This document shows, piece after piece, positions 27,195-36,558 of a stretch of 57,701 nt of DNA. A program made the position numbers and the translations under genes. The stretch comes from MESE01 sp036675035 (GTDB lineage: Bacteria > Pseudomonadota > Gammaproteobacteria > Burkholderiales > Burkholderiaceae_D): NCBI GenBank assembly GCA_036675035.1, contig JAKFFO010000227.1:1-57701 (forward strand). The letters are read 5' to 3'. The notes under the pieces are model-generated. The model was not told the DNA's origin. It searched no databases and saw nothing but the letters and a program-made list of their open reading frames with translations. Position 1 is the first letter of the stretch, and every line of letters starts with the position of its first letter.

Positions 27195-27590
27195 TCATTG
27201 CGGGTTCATGTCCACCATGATATTGGAAGGATACCGACCGCCACCCAGGCTGATTGGAATTCCCAGGCCAAGCCCGATTCCAACTCGGCCGCCGCCACCG
27301 ATTCCGATTCCGATATTGGAATTTGCGGGACTCGATGGCCGGTAAACCACCTCCGACGTCCGATATCCACGCTTGTTGCATACCACGCGCAAATCGCCGC
27401 TCGCGCTGCCGACCGGAGCGCTGCCCGGCGTGGTCACGTTCCAGCTTCCGGCACCGGTGCTGACGTTGCAGGCCGCTCCCGGCAACGCCTGGCCATTGCT
27501 TGCCGTTTCAATAAGTACTGCACCGTTACCTGGTCCTGGGCTTGCACAGGCTGCCAGTGCAATCGGAAGTATCAGGATCAGGTACCGCAT
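27195..27590 (-). CDS. small glycine-rich lipoprotein of unknown function
   Basis: A 131-residue lipoprotein with the signal MRYLILILPIALAAC (Cys15). The middle part resembles carboxypeptidase-regulatory or PEGA-like domains (GAVLIETASNGQALPGAACNV). The C-terminal third is an alternating Gly/Ile/Leu segment, rich in GIGIGGGG and GIGLGLGIP, that could be flexible or membrane-associated. AGGAG lies seven bases before the ATG. It starts only ten bases after lpdA, so it is probably transcribed with the 2-oxoglutarate dehydrogenase genes. No function is assigned. Confidence 0.82.
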   Translation of the reverse strand: MRYLILILPIALAACASPGPGNGAVLIETASNGQALPGAACNVSTGAGSWNVTTPGSAPVGSASGDLRVVCNKRGYRTSEVVYRPSSPANSNIGIGIGGGGRVGIGLGLGIPISLGGGRYPSNIMVDMNPQ

Positions 27591-27600
27591 CGCGTGCTCC

Positions 27601-29028
27601 TCAGATATTGAGAGATCGCTTGTCAACCGCCAGCGCCGCTTCTTTTGTCGCTTCGGACAAGGATGGATGAGCATGGCAGATGCGGGCAATGTCTTCCGAC
27701 GATGCACGAAATTCCATCGCAACAACGGCCTCTGATATCAGCTCCGACGCCATCGGACCCACGATATGAACACCGAGAATTTCATCGGTCTTTGCATCCG
27801 CCAGGAACTTGACCATGCCTGACGTGTCGCCTAAAGCACGCGCGCGCGCGTTTGCGGAAAATGGAAACACGCCGGACCGGTAGGCGACGCCATCGGCTTT
27901 CAATTGCTGTTCGGTTTTGCCGACCCATGCAATCTCGGGCGATGTATATATGACCCACGGAATCGTGTTGAAGTTCACATGTCCGTGCTGGCCGGCAATA
28001 CGCTCGGCTACCGCAACGCCCTCTTCTTCCGCCTTGTGCGCCAGCATCGGGCCACGCACCACGTCTCCGATTGCCCATACATTAGGCAGGCTGGTCTTGC
28101 AGTCGCCGTCGACTTCAACGAAGCCGCGCTCATCGAGCTTAAGACCGACGCTTTCGGGATTCAATCCGATAGTGTTTGGTATGCGACCGATCGACACGAT
28201 CAACTTGTCGAACACGGCTTTTTGCGCGGTGCCTTTATCGTCGACGTATTCAACCGTCACGTCTTTCTTGTTCGCCGCGATGGCGCCGATCTTGACCCCG
28301 AGATGGATAGCCAGCCCTTGCTTGAGGAACCGCTTATGCGCATCTTTCGCGATCTGCTCGTCGACTGCGCCAAGAAATGTCGGCAATGCTTCCAGAACCG
28401 TAACCTCGGCCCCGAGGCGACGCCAGACACTTCCCATTTCCAGCCCGATCACGCCTGCTCCGATGACACCGAGTTTTTTCGGAACACCCGCAATCGCCAA
28501 TGCGCCGGTATTCGACAAAATCAGTTTTTCATCGAAGGCTGCGCCCGGCAGCGCACGCGGATTGGAGCCGGTCGCGACGATAATGTGCTTGCCGACGATC
28601 GACTCTTCAGTACTACCGCCGATCCTGATTTCGTATCCGTTGGCATCGCCTTTGGCGAATGCACCGCGGCCATGGAAAAACGTGATCTTGTTCTTCTTGA
28701 ACAGGTACAGGATTCCGTCATTGTTCTGCTTGACGACAGAATCCTTGCGCGCCAGCATCTGCGGCAGATTCAGGCTTAGTCCTTTGACCTCGATTCCATG
28801 ATCGGCAAACGAGTGAGCTGCATGATCGAAATTTTCGGAAGATTGCAGCAACGCTTTCGACGGAATGCATCCGACGTTGGTACATGTTCCGCCGGGCGCA
28901 GGACCACCTTTTTCATTTTTCCAGTCATCGATGCAGGCGGTGGAAAATCCAAGTTGCGCGGCTCGAATCGCCGCGATGTATCCGCCCGGCCCGCCACCGA
29001 TAACGACAACATCAAAATTTTTCGACAT
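27601..29028 (-). CDS. lpdA: dihydrolipoamide dehydrogenase (E3)
   Basis: E3 reoxidises dihydrolipoamide in the 2-oxoglutarate dehydrogenase complex, passing electrons to NAD through FAD. The 475-residue protein has an N-terminal FAD motif GGGPGGYIAA, the redox disulphide C49/C54 (GGTCTNVGC), an NAD motif (GAGVIGLEMG) and the C-terminal active-site His in CHAHPSLSEA. It follows odhB by 77 bases containing a hairpin. Position marks it as the E3 of this complex, possibly shared with others. Confidence 0.96.
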   Translation of the reverse strand: MSKNFDVVVIGGGPGGYIAAIRAAQLGFSTACIDDWKNEKGGPAPGGTCTNVGCIPSKALLQSSENFDHAAHSFADHGIEVKGLSLNLPQMLARKDSVVKQNNDGILYLFKKNKITFFHGRGAFAKGDANGYEIRIGGSTEESIVGKHIIVATGSNPRALPGAAFDEKLILSNTGALAIAGVPKKLGVIGAGVIGLEMGSVWRRLGAEVTVLEALPTFLGAVDEQIAKDAHKRFLKQGLAIHLGVKIGAIAANKKDVTVEYVDDKGTAQKAVFDKLIVSIGRIPNTIGLNPESVGLKLDERGFVEVDGDCKTSLPNVWAIGDVVRGPMLAHKAEEEGVAVAERIAGQHGHVNFNTIPWVIYTSPEIAWVGKTEQQLKADGVAYRSGVFPFSANARARALGDTSGMVKFLADAKTDEILGVHIVGPMASELISEAVVAMEFRASSEDIARICHAHPSLSEATKEAALAVDKRSLNI

Positions 29029-29056
29029 TTTTATTCTTTCACTTAATACCAGGTGG

Positions 29057-29088
29057 CGTCGGCACGGCGAAGTTTAACCACGCCGACG
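29057..29088 (-). repeat. inverted repeat in the odhB-lpdA gap
   Basis: CGTCGGC (29057-29063) pairs with GCCGACG (29082-29088) across an 18-base loop in the 77-base gap between odhB and lpdA. No T-tract follows, so an RNA-processing or stabilising hairpin is more likely than a terminator. Confidence 0.4.
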
Positions 29089-29105
29089 TCCATTGTTTTA
29101 TCGGC

Positions 29106-30350
29106 TTACAAGTCGAGCAACAGACGCGCAGGATCCTCCAGCGCTTCTTTCATCGCAACCAGCCCGAGCACAGCTTCGCGTCCATCGATGATGCGATGAT
29201 CGTAGGACATTGCCAGGTAATTCATCGGGCGTATCACGATCTGCCCATTCTCCACGACTGCGCGATCCTTGGTCGCATGCACGCCGAGAATCGCCGATTG
29301 CGGCGGATTGATGATCGGGGTGGACAACATGGAGCCGAAGATTCCGCCGTTTGAAATGGAGAACGTACCGCCGGTCAGGTCGTCCAGTGTCAATTTTCCT
29401 TCCTTGGCCTTGGCACCGAACTCCCCGATTTTCTTTTCGATTTCGGCAATCGACATTTGATCTGCATTGCGCAGGATAGGCACTACCAGGCCGCGTGGCG
29501 AGCCGACCGCAATACCGATATCGAAATAGCCGTGGTAGACAATATCGGTACCGTCAACCGAAGCGTTAATTACAGGGTATTTTTTCAGCGCAGCGACCGC
29601 AGCCTTGACGAAGAATGACATGAAGCCCAGCTTGACGCCGTGCTCCTTTTCAAATTTATCCTTGTACTTGTTGCGCAGTTCGATCACCGGCAGCATGTTG
29701 ACCTCATTGAAGGTCGTCAGGATTGCGTTTGTCGACTGCGATTCCAGCAAGCGCTCGGCGATTCGCGCGCGCAGGCGGCTCATCGGCACCCGCTCTTCCG
29801 GCCGGTTGCCGAGGTCTATCGCTGGCGATGCGACTTGCTGCAACGCGGCTTTCGGTGCGGCGGCTGAAGGAGCAGGTTTTTTCTCAAGCGACTGGATGAC
29901 ATCGCCTTTGGTGACTCGACCGTCCTTGCCGCTGCCAGCGACCTGGTCGGCGGACATCTTGTTTTCGGACAGCATTTTTGCGGCTGCGGGCATCGCGATG
30001 CCCGCAGCAGATTTCGCCGGCGCAGCAGCAGGTGGTGCCGTGACGGGTGCAGCCGGTTGAGCCGGCGCTGGTGCCGCGGCCGCGGCCGGTGCAGCCGCAC
30101 CGGCCTTGGCTTCAGTATCAATCTTCGCGATCACTTCGCCTGCGACGACCGTACTACCATCGCCTTTAATGATTTCGGTAATCACCCCTGAGTCAGGAGC
30201 GGGCAACTCAAGGACAACCTTGTCGGTTTCAATGTCAATCAGGTTTTCGTCCCGATTGATTGATTCGCCTACCTTTTTATGCCATTGCAACAAGGTCGCT
30301 TCCGCAACCGATTCCGACAATTGCGGAACTGTGACTTCAAGAATTGCCAT
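29106..30350 (-). CDS. odhB: dihydrolipoamide succinyltransferase (E2 of 2-oxoglutarate dehydrogenase)
   Basis: E2 transfers the succinyl group from lipoamide to CoA. From the ATG at 30350 (GGAG five bases upstream) the protein has 414 residues. It has one lipoyl domain with the lipoylated K44 (IETDKVV) and a long Ala/Pro linker. A peripheral subunit-binding domain follows near 118-160, then the catalytic domain with H385 and D389 (SYDHRIIDG). The single lipoyl domain and the place next to sucA make it the succinyltransferase rather than an acetyltransferase. Confidence 0.96.
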   Translation of the reverse strand: MAILEVTVPQLSESVAEATLLQWHKKVGESINRDENLIDIETDKVVLELPAPDSGVITEIIKGDGSTVVAGEVIAKIDTEAKAGAAAPAAAAAPAPAQPAAPVTAPPAAAPAKSAAGIAMPAAAKMLSENKMSADQVAGSGKDGRVTKGDVIQSLEKKPAPSAAAPKAALQQVASPAIDLGNRPEERVPMSRLRARIAERLLESQSTNAILTTFNEVNMLPVIELRNKYKDKFEKEHGVKLGFMSFFVKAAVAALKKYPVINASVDGTDIVYHGYFDIGIAVGSPRGLVVPILRNADQMSIAEIEKKIGEFGAKAKEGKLTLDDLTGGTFSISNGGIFGSMLSTPIINPPQSAILGVHATKDRAVVENGQIVIRPMNYLAMSYDHRIIDGREAVLGLVAMKEALEDPARLLLDL

Positions 30351-30410
30351 GTAACTCTCCGTTTCGGTTTGTTCAAGCAACGCGCCAGCTTCTAGCGTGT
30401 TGCCGGTTTT

Positions 30411-33266
30411 TTATTTGGTGAGGATAAAACCCTTGAGCTTGGAAAAAGCCGTTTCGATCAATGCCTTCTGTTGCGCATAGTGCTTGTCGTAGTACCCGAC
30501 CGCAGGCGACGCACTTGCAGGCCGGCCGGCGTACGCAAGCTTTTGACCTTCCTGCAGGTTCTCGAAAATATTGTGTTGAATCTGGAACCAGGCTCCCTGA
30601 TTCTGCGGCTCATCCTGCGTCCACACCAATTCCGTAAAGTTCGGAAACTTTTTCAGTTCGGCCGCGAACGCCTTGTGCGGGAATGGGTACAGCTGCTCGA
30701 TGCGAATGATTGCGACATCCGTCTGCCCCCGCTCTTTGCGAGCGGCGACGAGATCGTAGTAAACCCTTCCCGAGCAAGCCAGCACGCGCTTGACTTTCTT
30801 TGCATCGATTTTTTCGTCGGTTTCACCGATGACGGTCTGGAATCCACCCTTTGCCAAATCCGATAGCGGTGAGCCGGCATCCTTGTTCCGCAACAGGGAC
30901 TTCGGCGTCATGATCACGAGCGGCTTGCGGAACAACCGGATCATCTGCCGTCTCAGCAAATGGAAAATCTGCGCCGCTGTCGTCGGCTGCACTACCTGCA
31001 TGTTGTTATCGGCGCAAAGCTGAAGGAAACGTTCCGGACGCGCCGACGAATGCTCGGGGCCCTGGCCTTCATAACCATGCGGCAGCATCAATACCAGGCC
31101 GGATGCGCGGCCCCATTTGACTTCGCCGGAGCTGATGAACTGGTCGATCACGACCTGGGCACCATTCGCAAAGTCGCCGAACTGCGCTTCCCAGATCGTT
31201 AGCGTATTCGGCTCGGCAGTCGAATATCCGTACTCGAATCCAAGCACGGCCTCTTCGGAAAGAACGGAATCGATGATCCTGAACGGCGCCTGCTGTTCCG
31301 ACACGTTTTGCAGCGGAATATAGGTTCCTGCATCCCAGCGTTCGCGATTCTGATCGTGCAAGACAGCATGGCGATGCACGAACGTGCCACGCCCGGTGTC
31401 CTGACCGGTAAGCCGGATCGCGTAACCTGACGACACCAGCGAAGCATAGGCGAGATGCTCACCCATGCCCCAGTCGAGATTCATCTCCCCTCGTCCCATC
31501 GCGGCGCGGTCACTGAGCACTTTCTCAACCAGCGAATGCACTTTGAAACCCTCGGGGTAGGTGGTAATACGCTCGGCCAGCCGCTTGAGCTCGGCCATCG
31601 GTACTGCCGTGTCGGCCGCGTCGGTCCACTTCCGGTTCAGGAACGGCATCCAGTCAACCGCGTACTTGCCCTTGAAGTTGGAAATGACCGGATCCACGGT
31701 GTGGCGCCCCGCATCCATCGCGTCCCGATAAGCCTTGACCATTGCATCGCCGCCATCAGGCGGAATCGTGCCCTGTGTGATCAGCTTGTCTGCATAGACT
31801 TTGCGGGTACCCGGATGTTGCGCGATTTTCTTGTACATTAACGGCTGGGTCAACGCCGGCGTATCCTGTTCGTTATGACCCAGCTTGCGGAAGCAGATGA
31901 TATCGACCACGATATCCTTCTTGAACTCCATCCGGTAATCGAGTGCGATCTGAGTCGCAAATACGACTGCTTCCGGATCATCCGCATTGACATGCAGTAC
32001 CGGTGCTTCAATCATCTTGACCACATCAGAACAATAAAGCGTAGAACGGGAATCGCGCGGATCGGAAGTGGTAAAACCGATCTGGTTGTTGATCACGATA
32101 TGCACCGTTCCGCCGGTACCGTAGCCGCGTGTCTGCGCCAGGTTGAGCGTCTCCATCACGACGCCCTGGCCGGCAAACGCAGCGTCACCGTGCACCAGGA
32201 TTGGCAGCACCTGCGAGCCGTCCTTGTCGCCGCGTCGCTCCATGCGCGCCTTGACCGAGCCTTCTACCACGGGATTGACGATTTCCAGATGCGACGGATT
32301 GAAGGCGAGCGACAGGTGAACCGGGCCGCCCGGGGTGGTGATATCGGATGAAAATCCCTGATGGTATTTCACGTCGCCGGCCGGCAGGTCATCTCCGTGT
32401 TTGCCTTCGAACTCGGCAAACAGTTCCTTCGGCATTTTGCCGAGCGTATTCACCAGAACATTGAGGCGACCGCGGTGCGCCATGCCGATCACGATTTCCT
32501 GTACGCCTTTTTCGCCGGCACGCTGGATGGTTTCATCCAGCGACGCAATGAAGCTTTCGCCGCCTTCCAGTGAAAACCGTTTCTGGCCGACGTATTTGGT
32601 GTGGAGGTAACGCTCAAGGCCTTCCGCAGCGGTCAGTCGGTCGAGAATGTGTTTTTTCTTTTCAGCGCTGAAGTTGGGGGTCGATCTGACCGACTCAAGC
32701 CGTTCCTGGATCCAGCGCTTTTGCGTCGGATCGCTGATGTACATGAATTCGGGACCGATCGAGCGGCAATAGGTATCGCGCAGCGCGTGGAGCAGATCGC
32801 GCAGGGTTGCCGTTTCAGTGCCGAAGTAGGTATTGCTGATATTGAACACGATGTCCATATCCGCGTCGGTAAAGCCGTAGAAACTCGGCTCCAGCTCCGG
32901 AATGGCCGGACGTTCCTGCCGTTGCAGCGGATCGAGATTTGCCCAGTTATTCCCCAAAACGCGATACGCGGCGATCAACTGTGTCGCTGCGACCCGCTTG
33001 CGCCCCATTTCCACATCAGCGGAAGCGGTAATGGTCCGAATCGGGCCGTGCTTGGCGCGCTCTGCAAAAGAGGCGATTACCGACGCGTGCGCGACGTCCG
33101 GCCGATTCGAGCCGTCCACTGCAGGCACATTCTGCATCGCATCGAAATACGAACGCCAGTTGTCGGGAACGGAGCCGGGATTGTCGAGGTACGCCTCGTA
33201 CAATTCCTCGACGTACGGTGCGTTGCCTCCAAACAAATAAGAGTTGGAGAAATATTGTTGCATCAT
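30411..33266 (-). CDS. sucA: 2-oxoglutarate dehydrogenase E1 component
   Basis: E1 is the thiamine-diphosphate-dependent decarboxylase of 2-oxoglutarate. The protein has 951 residues from the ATG at 33266, the normal size. It starts MMQQYFSNSYLFGGN and contains the thiamine-site segments IGMAHRGRLNVLVN and VHGDAAFAGQGVV. A GTG at 33275 is also in frame, but AGGTGA sits five bases before the ATG and decides the start. The operon order sucA-odhB-lpdA is standard. Two hairpins lie directly before the ribosome binding site. Confidence 0.96.
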   Translation of the reverse strand: MMQQYFSNSYLFGGNAPYVEELYEAYLDNPGSVPDNWRSYFDAMQNVPAVDGSNRPDVAHASVIASFAERAKHGPIRTITASADVEMGRKRVAATQLIAAYRVLGNNWANLDPLQRQERPAIPELEPSFYGFTDADMDIVFNISNTYFGTETATLRDLLHALRDTYCRSIGPEFMYISDPTQKRWIQERLESVRSTPNFSAEKKKHILDRLTAAEGLERYLHTKYVGQKRFSLEGGESFIASLDETIQRAGEKGVQEIVIGMAHRGRLNVLVNTLGKMPKELFAEFEGKHGDDLPAGDVKYHQGFSSDITTPGGPVHLSLAFNPSHLEIVNPVVEGSVKARMERRGDKDGSQVLPILVHGDAAFAGQGVVMETLNLAQTRGYGTGGTVHIVINNQIGFTTSDPRDSRSTLYCSDVVKMIEAPVLHVNADDPEAVVFATQIALDYRMEFKKDIVVDIICFRKLGHNEQDTPALTQPLMYKKIAQHPGTRKVYADKLITQGTIPPDGGDAMVKAYRDAMDAGRHTVDPVISNFKGKYAVDWMPFLNRKWTDAADTAVPMAELKRLAERITTYPEGFKVHSLVEKVLSDRAAMGRGEMNLDWGMGEHLAYASLVSSGYAIRLTGQDTGRGTFVHRHAVLHDQNRERWDAGTYIPLQNVSEQQAPFRIIDSVLSEEAVLGFEYGYSTAEPNTLTIWEAQFGDFANGAQVVIDQFISSGEVKWGRASGLVLMLPHGYEGQGPEHSSARPERFLQLCADNNMQVVQPTTAAQIFHLLRRQMIRLFRKPLVIMTPKSLLRNKDAGSPLSDLAKGGFQTVIGETDEKIDAKKVKRVLACSGRVYYDLVAARKERGQTDVAIIRIEQLYPFPHKAFAAELKKFPNFTELVWTQDEPQNQGAWFQIQHNIFENLQEGQKLAYAGRPASASPAVGYYDKHYAQQKALIETAFSKLKGFILTK

Positions 33267-33321
33267 CTTGCTCACCTTTCTTCGCGTTTCGCGAGATTAG
33301 CGGGTTAATTTAACCTTCCGC
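33267..33321 (-). promoter_or_regulatory. structured leader before sucA (candidate sucA RNA motif)
   Basis: On the minus strand two hairpins stand just 5' of the sucA ribosome binding site. The outer one pairs 33300-33307 with 33311-33321, with GGTTA/TAACC around AAT and a GCG/CGC base. The inner one is TCGCG-AAA-CGCGA (33282-33294), six bases before AAGGTGAG. A conserved structured leader called the sucA RNA motif has been described upstream of sucA in Burkholderiales. I have not matched this leader to that model and only note the agreement in position. Confidence 0.45.
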
Positions 33322-33504
33322 GACACGGCCTGACCGGTTAGCGGATTGCACATCAAGTTGTGGGGAAGGGCTGCGTTGACCTGAAGTGTGTTTCTTTGGT
33401 TCCGAGAGAATATCATACATATGTCGACACCATAAAACGAAGTCGGCGTTTCGATGGTTCCGACGTGTCGCGGCATGCCTTTGCGCCACAAGATACCGGC
33501 CCGA

Positions 33505-33538
33505 TTGACGCCGTATTTGCAGAACCCGGCGCTATAAT
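33505..33538 (+). promoter_or_regulatory. candidate promoter of the signalling operon
   Basis: A perfect -10 hexamer TATAAT (33533-33538) lies 32 bases before the first gene of the operon. The best -35-like hexamer, TTGACG at 33505-33510, is 22 bases away, which is too far for an ideal sigma-70 promoter. An activator or another sigma factor may therefore be involved. Confidence 0.45.
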
Positions 33539-33570
33539 GCTTCGAGGATACGGACTTCGCGGAGAAAATC

Positions 33571-33771
33571 ATGAGTCGATCGGGCATCGCCGGCCAGCGT
33601 CTTGTCGCGGTTTTTCTACTCGGATGCGTACTGCTGAATTATCCCATCCTGTTCCTGTTCAACCGGTCGGAATCGATTTTCGACATACCTATTCTCTATC
33701 TTTACATCTTCGGCACCTGGGCCTTCCTGATCGGATTGATGGCTTACATCATCGAACGGCGGAGGAACTAG
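33571..33771 (+). CDS. two-helix membrane protein preceding the symporter-type kinase
   Basis: A 66-residue protein with two membrane helices (about 9-30 and 39-61), an NRSESIFDIPILYLY loop between them and a basic C-terminus ERRRN. The size and the pattern of an Asn-Arg loop followed by Pro and aromatic residues recall small proteins that accompany sodium:solute symporters (DUF3311-like), but I did not confirm the family. GGAG lies seven bases before the ATG. It ends three bases before the symporter/kinase gene, so it probably serves as a small subunit of that sensor. Confidence 0.8.
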   Translation: MSRSGIAGQRLVAVFLLGCVLLNYPILFLFNRSESIFDIPILYLYIFGTWAFLIGLMAYIIERRRN

Positions 33772-33774
33772 TCC

Positions 33775-36558
33775 ATGCTCCAGGGCTGGGTAATCGTTAG
33801 CGTCTCGTTTGCCTATCTCGGCGTACTGTTCGCCATCGCCCGGTACGGAGACAAACGGGCCGACGCGGGCCGGTCGATCATCGCGAATCCCACCATCTAC
33901 GCCCTATCGCTGGCGGTCTATTGCACTACCTGGACCTTTTACGGCAGCGTCGGCCGCGCGGCCTCTACCGGCATCGGCTTCCTGCCGATTTATCTTGGCC
34001 CGACCCTGATGGCCGGATTGTGGTGGTTCGTGATGCGCAAGATCATTCGCATCAGCAAGGTCAACCGAATCACATCGATTGCCGATTTCGTGGCATCGCG
34101 CTACGGAAAGAGCCTGATACTGGGTGGGCTGGTGACCGTGATTGCGGTGATCGGCATCATCCCCTATATATCCCTTCAGTTGAAAGCAGTGTCCAACAGC
34201 TTCACCATCCTGCTGCGCTATCCCGGCCTGCCCGGCACGGCAATCGAGCAACCGCTGTGGCAGGACAGCGCGCTCTACATTGCGATGATCCTGGCCGCAT
34301 TTACCATCCTGTTCGGGACGCGCCACCTGGATGCCACCGAACGTCACGAGGGAATGGTGGCCGCAATCGCCTTCGAATCGCTGGTCAAGCTTCTGGCGTT
34401 TTTCGCGGTGGGCGTGTTCGTCACGTTCGGCATCTACAACGGATTCGGTGACATTTTCAGCCGGGCCGAGGCGATACCGGAACTGCGTAAGCTGATGACG
34501 GTCACCGAAAACGCCAGCAGCTTCGGCAACTGGTGGTCGTTGACGCTGCTATCGATGCTGTCCATCATGTTCCTGCCGCGCCAGTTCCAGATCGCGGTGG
34601 TGGAAAACGTCAACGAGCAGCACGTGGTACGGGCGGTATGGCTGTTTCCGCTCTATCTGCTGTTGATCAACATTTTCGTGCTGCCAATTGCGCTGGGCGG
34701 CCTGATGCATTTTCCGAACGGGATTGTCGACGCCGACACTTATGTACTGACATTGCCGATGGTCGAAAAGCAGGCGGCACTCACACTGCTGGTATTCATC
34801 GGCGGGTTATCGGCCGCCACCGGCATGGTAATCGTGGAGACGATCGCCCTGTCGACGATGATCTGCAACGATCTGGTGATGCCGGTACTGCTGCGCCAGA
34901 AATGGCTCGGCCTCAATCAGCGCAGCGATCTTTCCCGTCTTCTTTTGTCGATCCGGCGCTGGGCAATTGCCGGCATCCTGATGCTGGGCTATGCCTATTT
35001 TCGCGCCGCCAGCGAAGCCTACGCACTGGTAGCCATCGGCCTTATCTCCTTTGCCGCAGTGGCGCAGTTTGCGCCGGCAATTTTTGGCGGCATCTACTGG
35101 AAAAGCGGCACAAGGAACGGCGCTATTGCTGGCCTGATCGCCGGCTTCTGTGTATGGGCATACACGCTGTTGTTGCCTTCTTTCGCCAAGTCCGGCTGGC
35201 TGCCGGCGGACTTTATCAGCGATGGCCTGTTCGGTATATCGTTGCTGAGGCCGCAGGAACTGTTCGGTCTGACGGGACTGGATGATATATCGCATAGCAT
35301 GTTCTGGAGCATGCTGGCCAATATCGGCTGCTATGTCGGCTTTTCCCTCGCGGGCAGGCCGGGGGTCGAAGAAACCAGCCAGGCCGCGCTGTTTGTCGAT
35401 GTATTCCGCCGAACCAACGGCGCCGACAATTCGCGGGTCTGGCGCGGCAGCGCCAATGTCAACGACCTGCTGCCCTTGATCGGGCGCTTCCTCGGCCCCG
35501 AGCATGCGCGGGAAGCCTTCCTGACATACGCACGGCAACGCGGATTGACGTCGATCGACCAACTGGAAGCCGACGCCGAACTCGTTCACTATGCGGAGAC
35601 CCTGCTGGCGGGTGCCATCGGTGCCGCATCCGCCCGGGTGATGGTTTCGTCGGTAGTGCAGGAAGAACCGCTGGGGCTGCAAGAGGTGATGAACATCCTG
35701 GACGAAGCGTCGCAGGTCAGAGCGTACTCGGTACAACTGGAAGATAAATCACGCGAACTGGAAGCGGCCACCGCCGAACTGCGCGCTGCCAATGAGCGCC
35801 TGCAGGATTTGGATCGCATGAAGGACGATTTCATTTCCACCGTCACGCATGAGCTGCGAACTCCCCTCACCTCGATTCGTGCATTCTCCGAAATATTACT
35901 GGACGACCCGGAAATTCCGTTGGCGGAACGGAAGCGCTTTCTTTCCATCATCACCAGGGAAACCGAACGGCTGACGCGCCTGATCAACCAGGTGCTTGAC
36001 ATCGCAAAAATAGAATCGGGCAACGCCGAGTGGCATACCGGAGAACTGGACATGCGTGAAGTGATCCGCGAGTCGGCGGATGCAACCGATCAGCTGTACA
36101 TCGAGCAGGGGGTAAAGCGCGAGCTCGACCTGCCCGAGTCCGTTCCGATGGTCATGGCCGATCGCGACCGGGTTATCCAGGTAATGTTGAACCTGTTGTC
36201 GAACGCAGTAAAATTCTGCGACCGCACAGCCGGGCAGGTTACGATACGCTTGCGGCAGCAGGGCAACATGCTGCGAGTCGATGTCGGCGATAACGGGCCG
36301 GGCATCGCCCCTGCCGAACAGAAGACGATATTTGAAAAATTCCGCCAGGTGGGAGATACCGTTACCGGCAAGCCGCACGGGACCGGCCTGGGCCTGCCGA
36401 TCAGCCGGCAAATCATCGAGCGTTTCGGCGGGATGCTGTGGGTTGAAAGCAAAGAAGGACAAGGATCGACATTTTCGTTCACGCTCCCGTTCAACCATGC
36501 AACTACAGGCCGGGCCGCCTCAACCAAAGATGTACCAGCACGGACGGACGCAAAATGA
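33775..36558 (+). CDS. sodium:solute symporter-STAC-histidine kinase hybrid sensor (CbrA/CrbS-like)
   Basis: A 927-residue membrane sensor kinase. Residues 1-530 form a sodium:solute symporter-type module of about 13 helices. Residues 555-628 look like a STAC linker domain (NVNDLLPLIGRFLG, GAIGAASARVM), and a coiled coil follows at 650-685. The DHp domain has the phosphorylated H692 (STVTHELRTPL), and the ATPase has its N-box near 803-812, DNGPG (839-843) and GTGLGL (869-874). All kinase motifs are intact. CbrA/CrbS-type kinases of this build control use of amino acids or acetate. It overlaps the response regulator gene by ATGA. Confidence 0.93.
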   Translation: MLQGWVIVSVSFAYLGVLFAIARYGDKRADAGRSIIANPTIYALSLAVYCTTWTFYGSVGRAASTGIGFLPIYLGPTLMAGLWWFVMRKIIRISKVNRITSIADFVASRYGKSLILGGLVTVIAVIGIIPYISLQLKAVSNSFTILLRYPGLPGTAIEQPLWQDSALYIAMILAAFTILFGTRHLDATERHEGMVAAIAFESLVKLLAFFAVGVFVTFGIYNGFGDIFSRAEAIPELRKLMTVTENASSFGNWWSLTLLSMLSIMFLPRQFQIAVVENVNEQHVVRAVWLFPLYLLLINIFVLPIALGGLMHFPNGIVDADTYVLTLPMVEKQAALTLLVFIGGLSAATGMVIVETIALSTMICNDLVMPVLLRQKWLGLNQRSDLSRLLLSIRRWAIAGILMLGYAYFRAASEAYALVAIGLISFAAVAQFAPAIFGGIYWKSGTRNGAIAGLIAGFCVWAYTLLLPSFAKSGWLPADFISDGLFGISLLRPQELFGLTGLDDISHSMFWSMLANIGCYVGFSLAGRPGVEETSQAALFVDVFRRTNGADNSRVWRGSANVNDLLPLIGRFLGPEHAREAFLTYARQRGLTSIDQLEADAELVHYAETLLAGAIGAASARVMVSSVVQEEPLGLQEVMNILDEASQVRAYSVQLEDKSRELEAATAELRAANERLQDLDRMKDDFISTVTHELRTPLTSIRAFSEILLDDPEIPLAERKRFLSIITRETERLTRLINQVLDIAKIESGNAEWHTGELDMREVIRESADATDQLYIEQGVKRELDLPESVPMVMADRDRVIQVMLNLLSNAVKFCDRTAGQVTIRLRQQGNMLRVDVGDNGPGIAPAEQKTIFEKFRQVGDTVTGKPHGTGLGLPISRQIIERFGGMLWVESKEGQGSTFSFTLPFNHATTGRAASTKDVPARTDAK

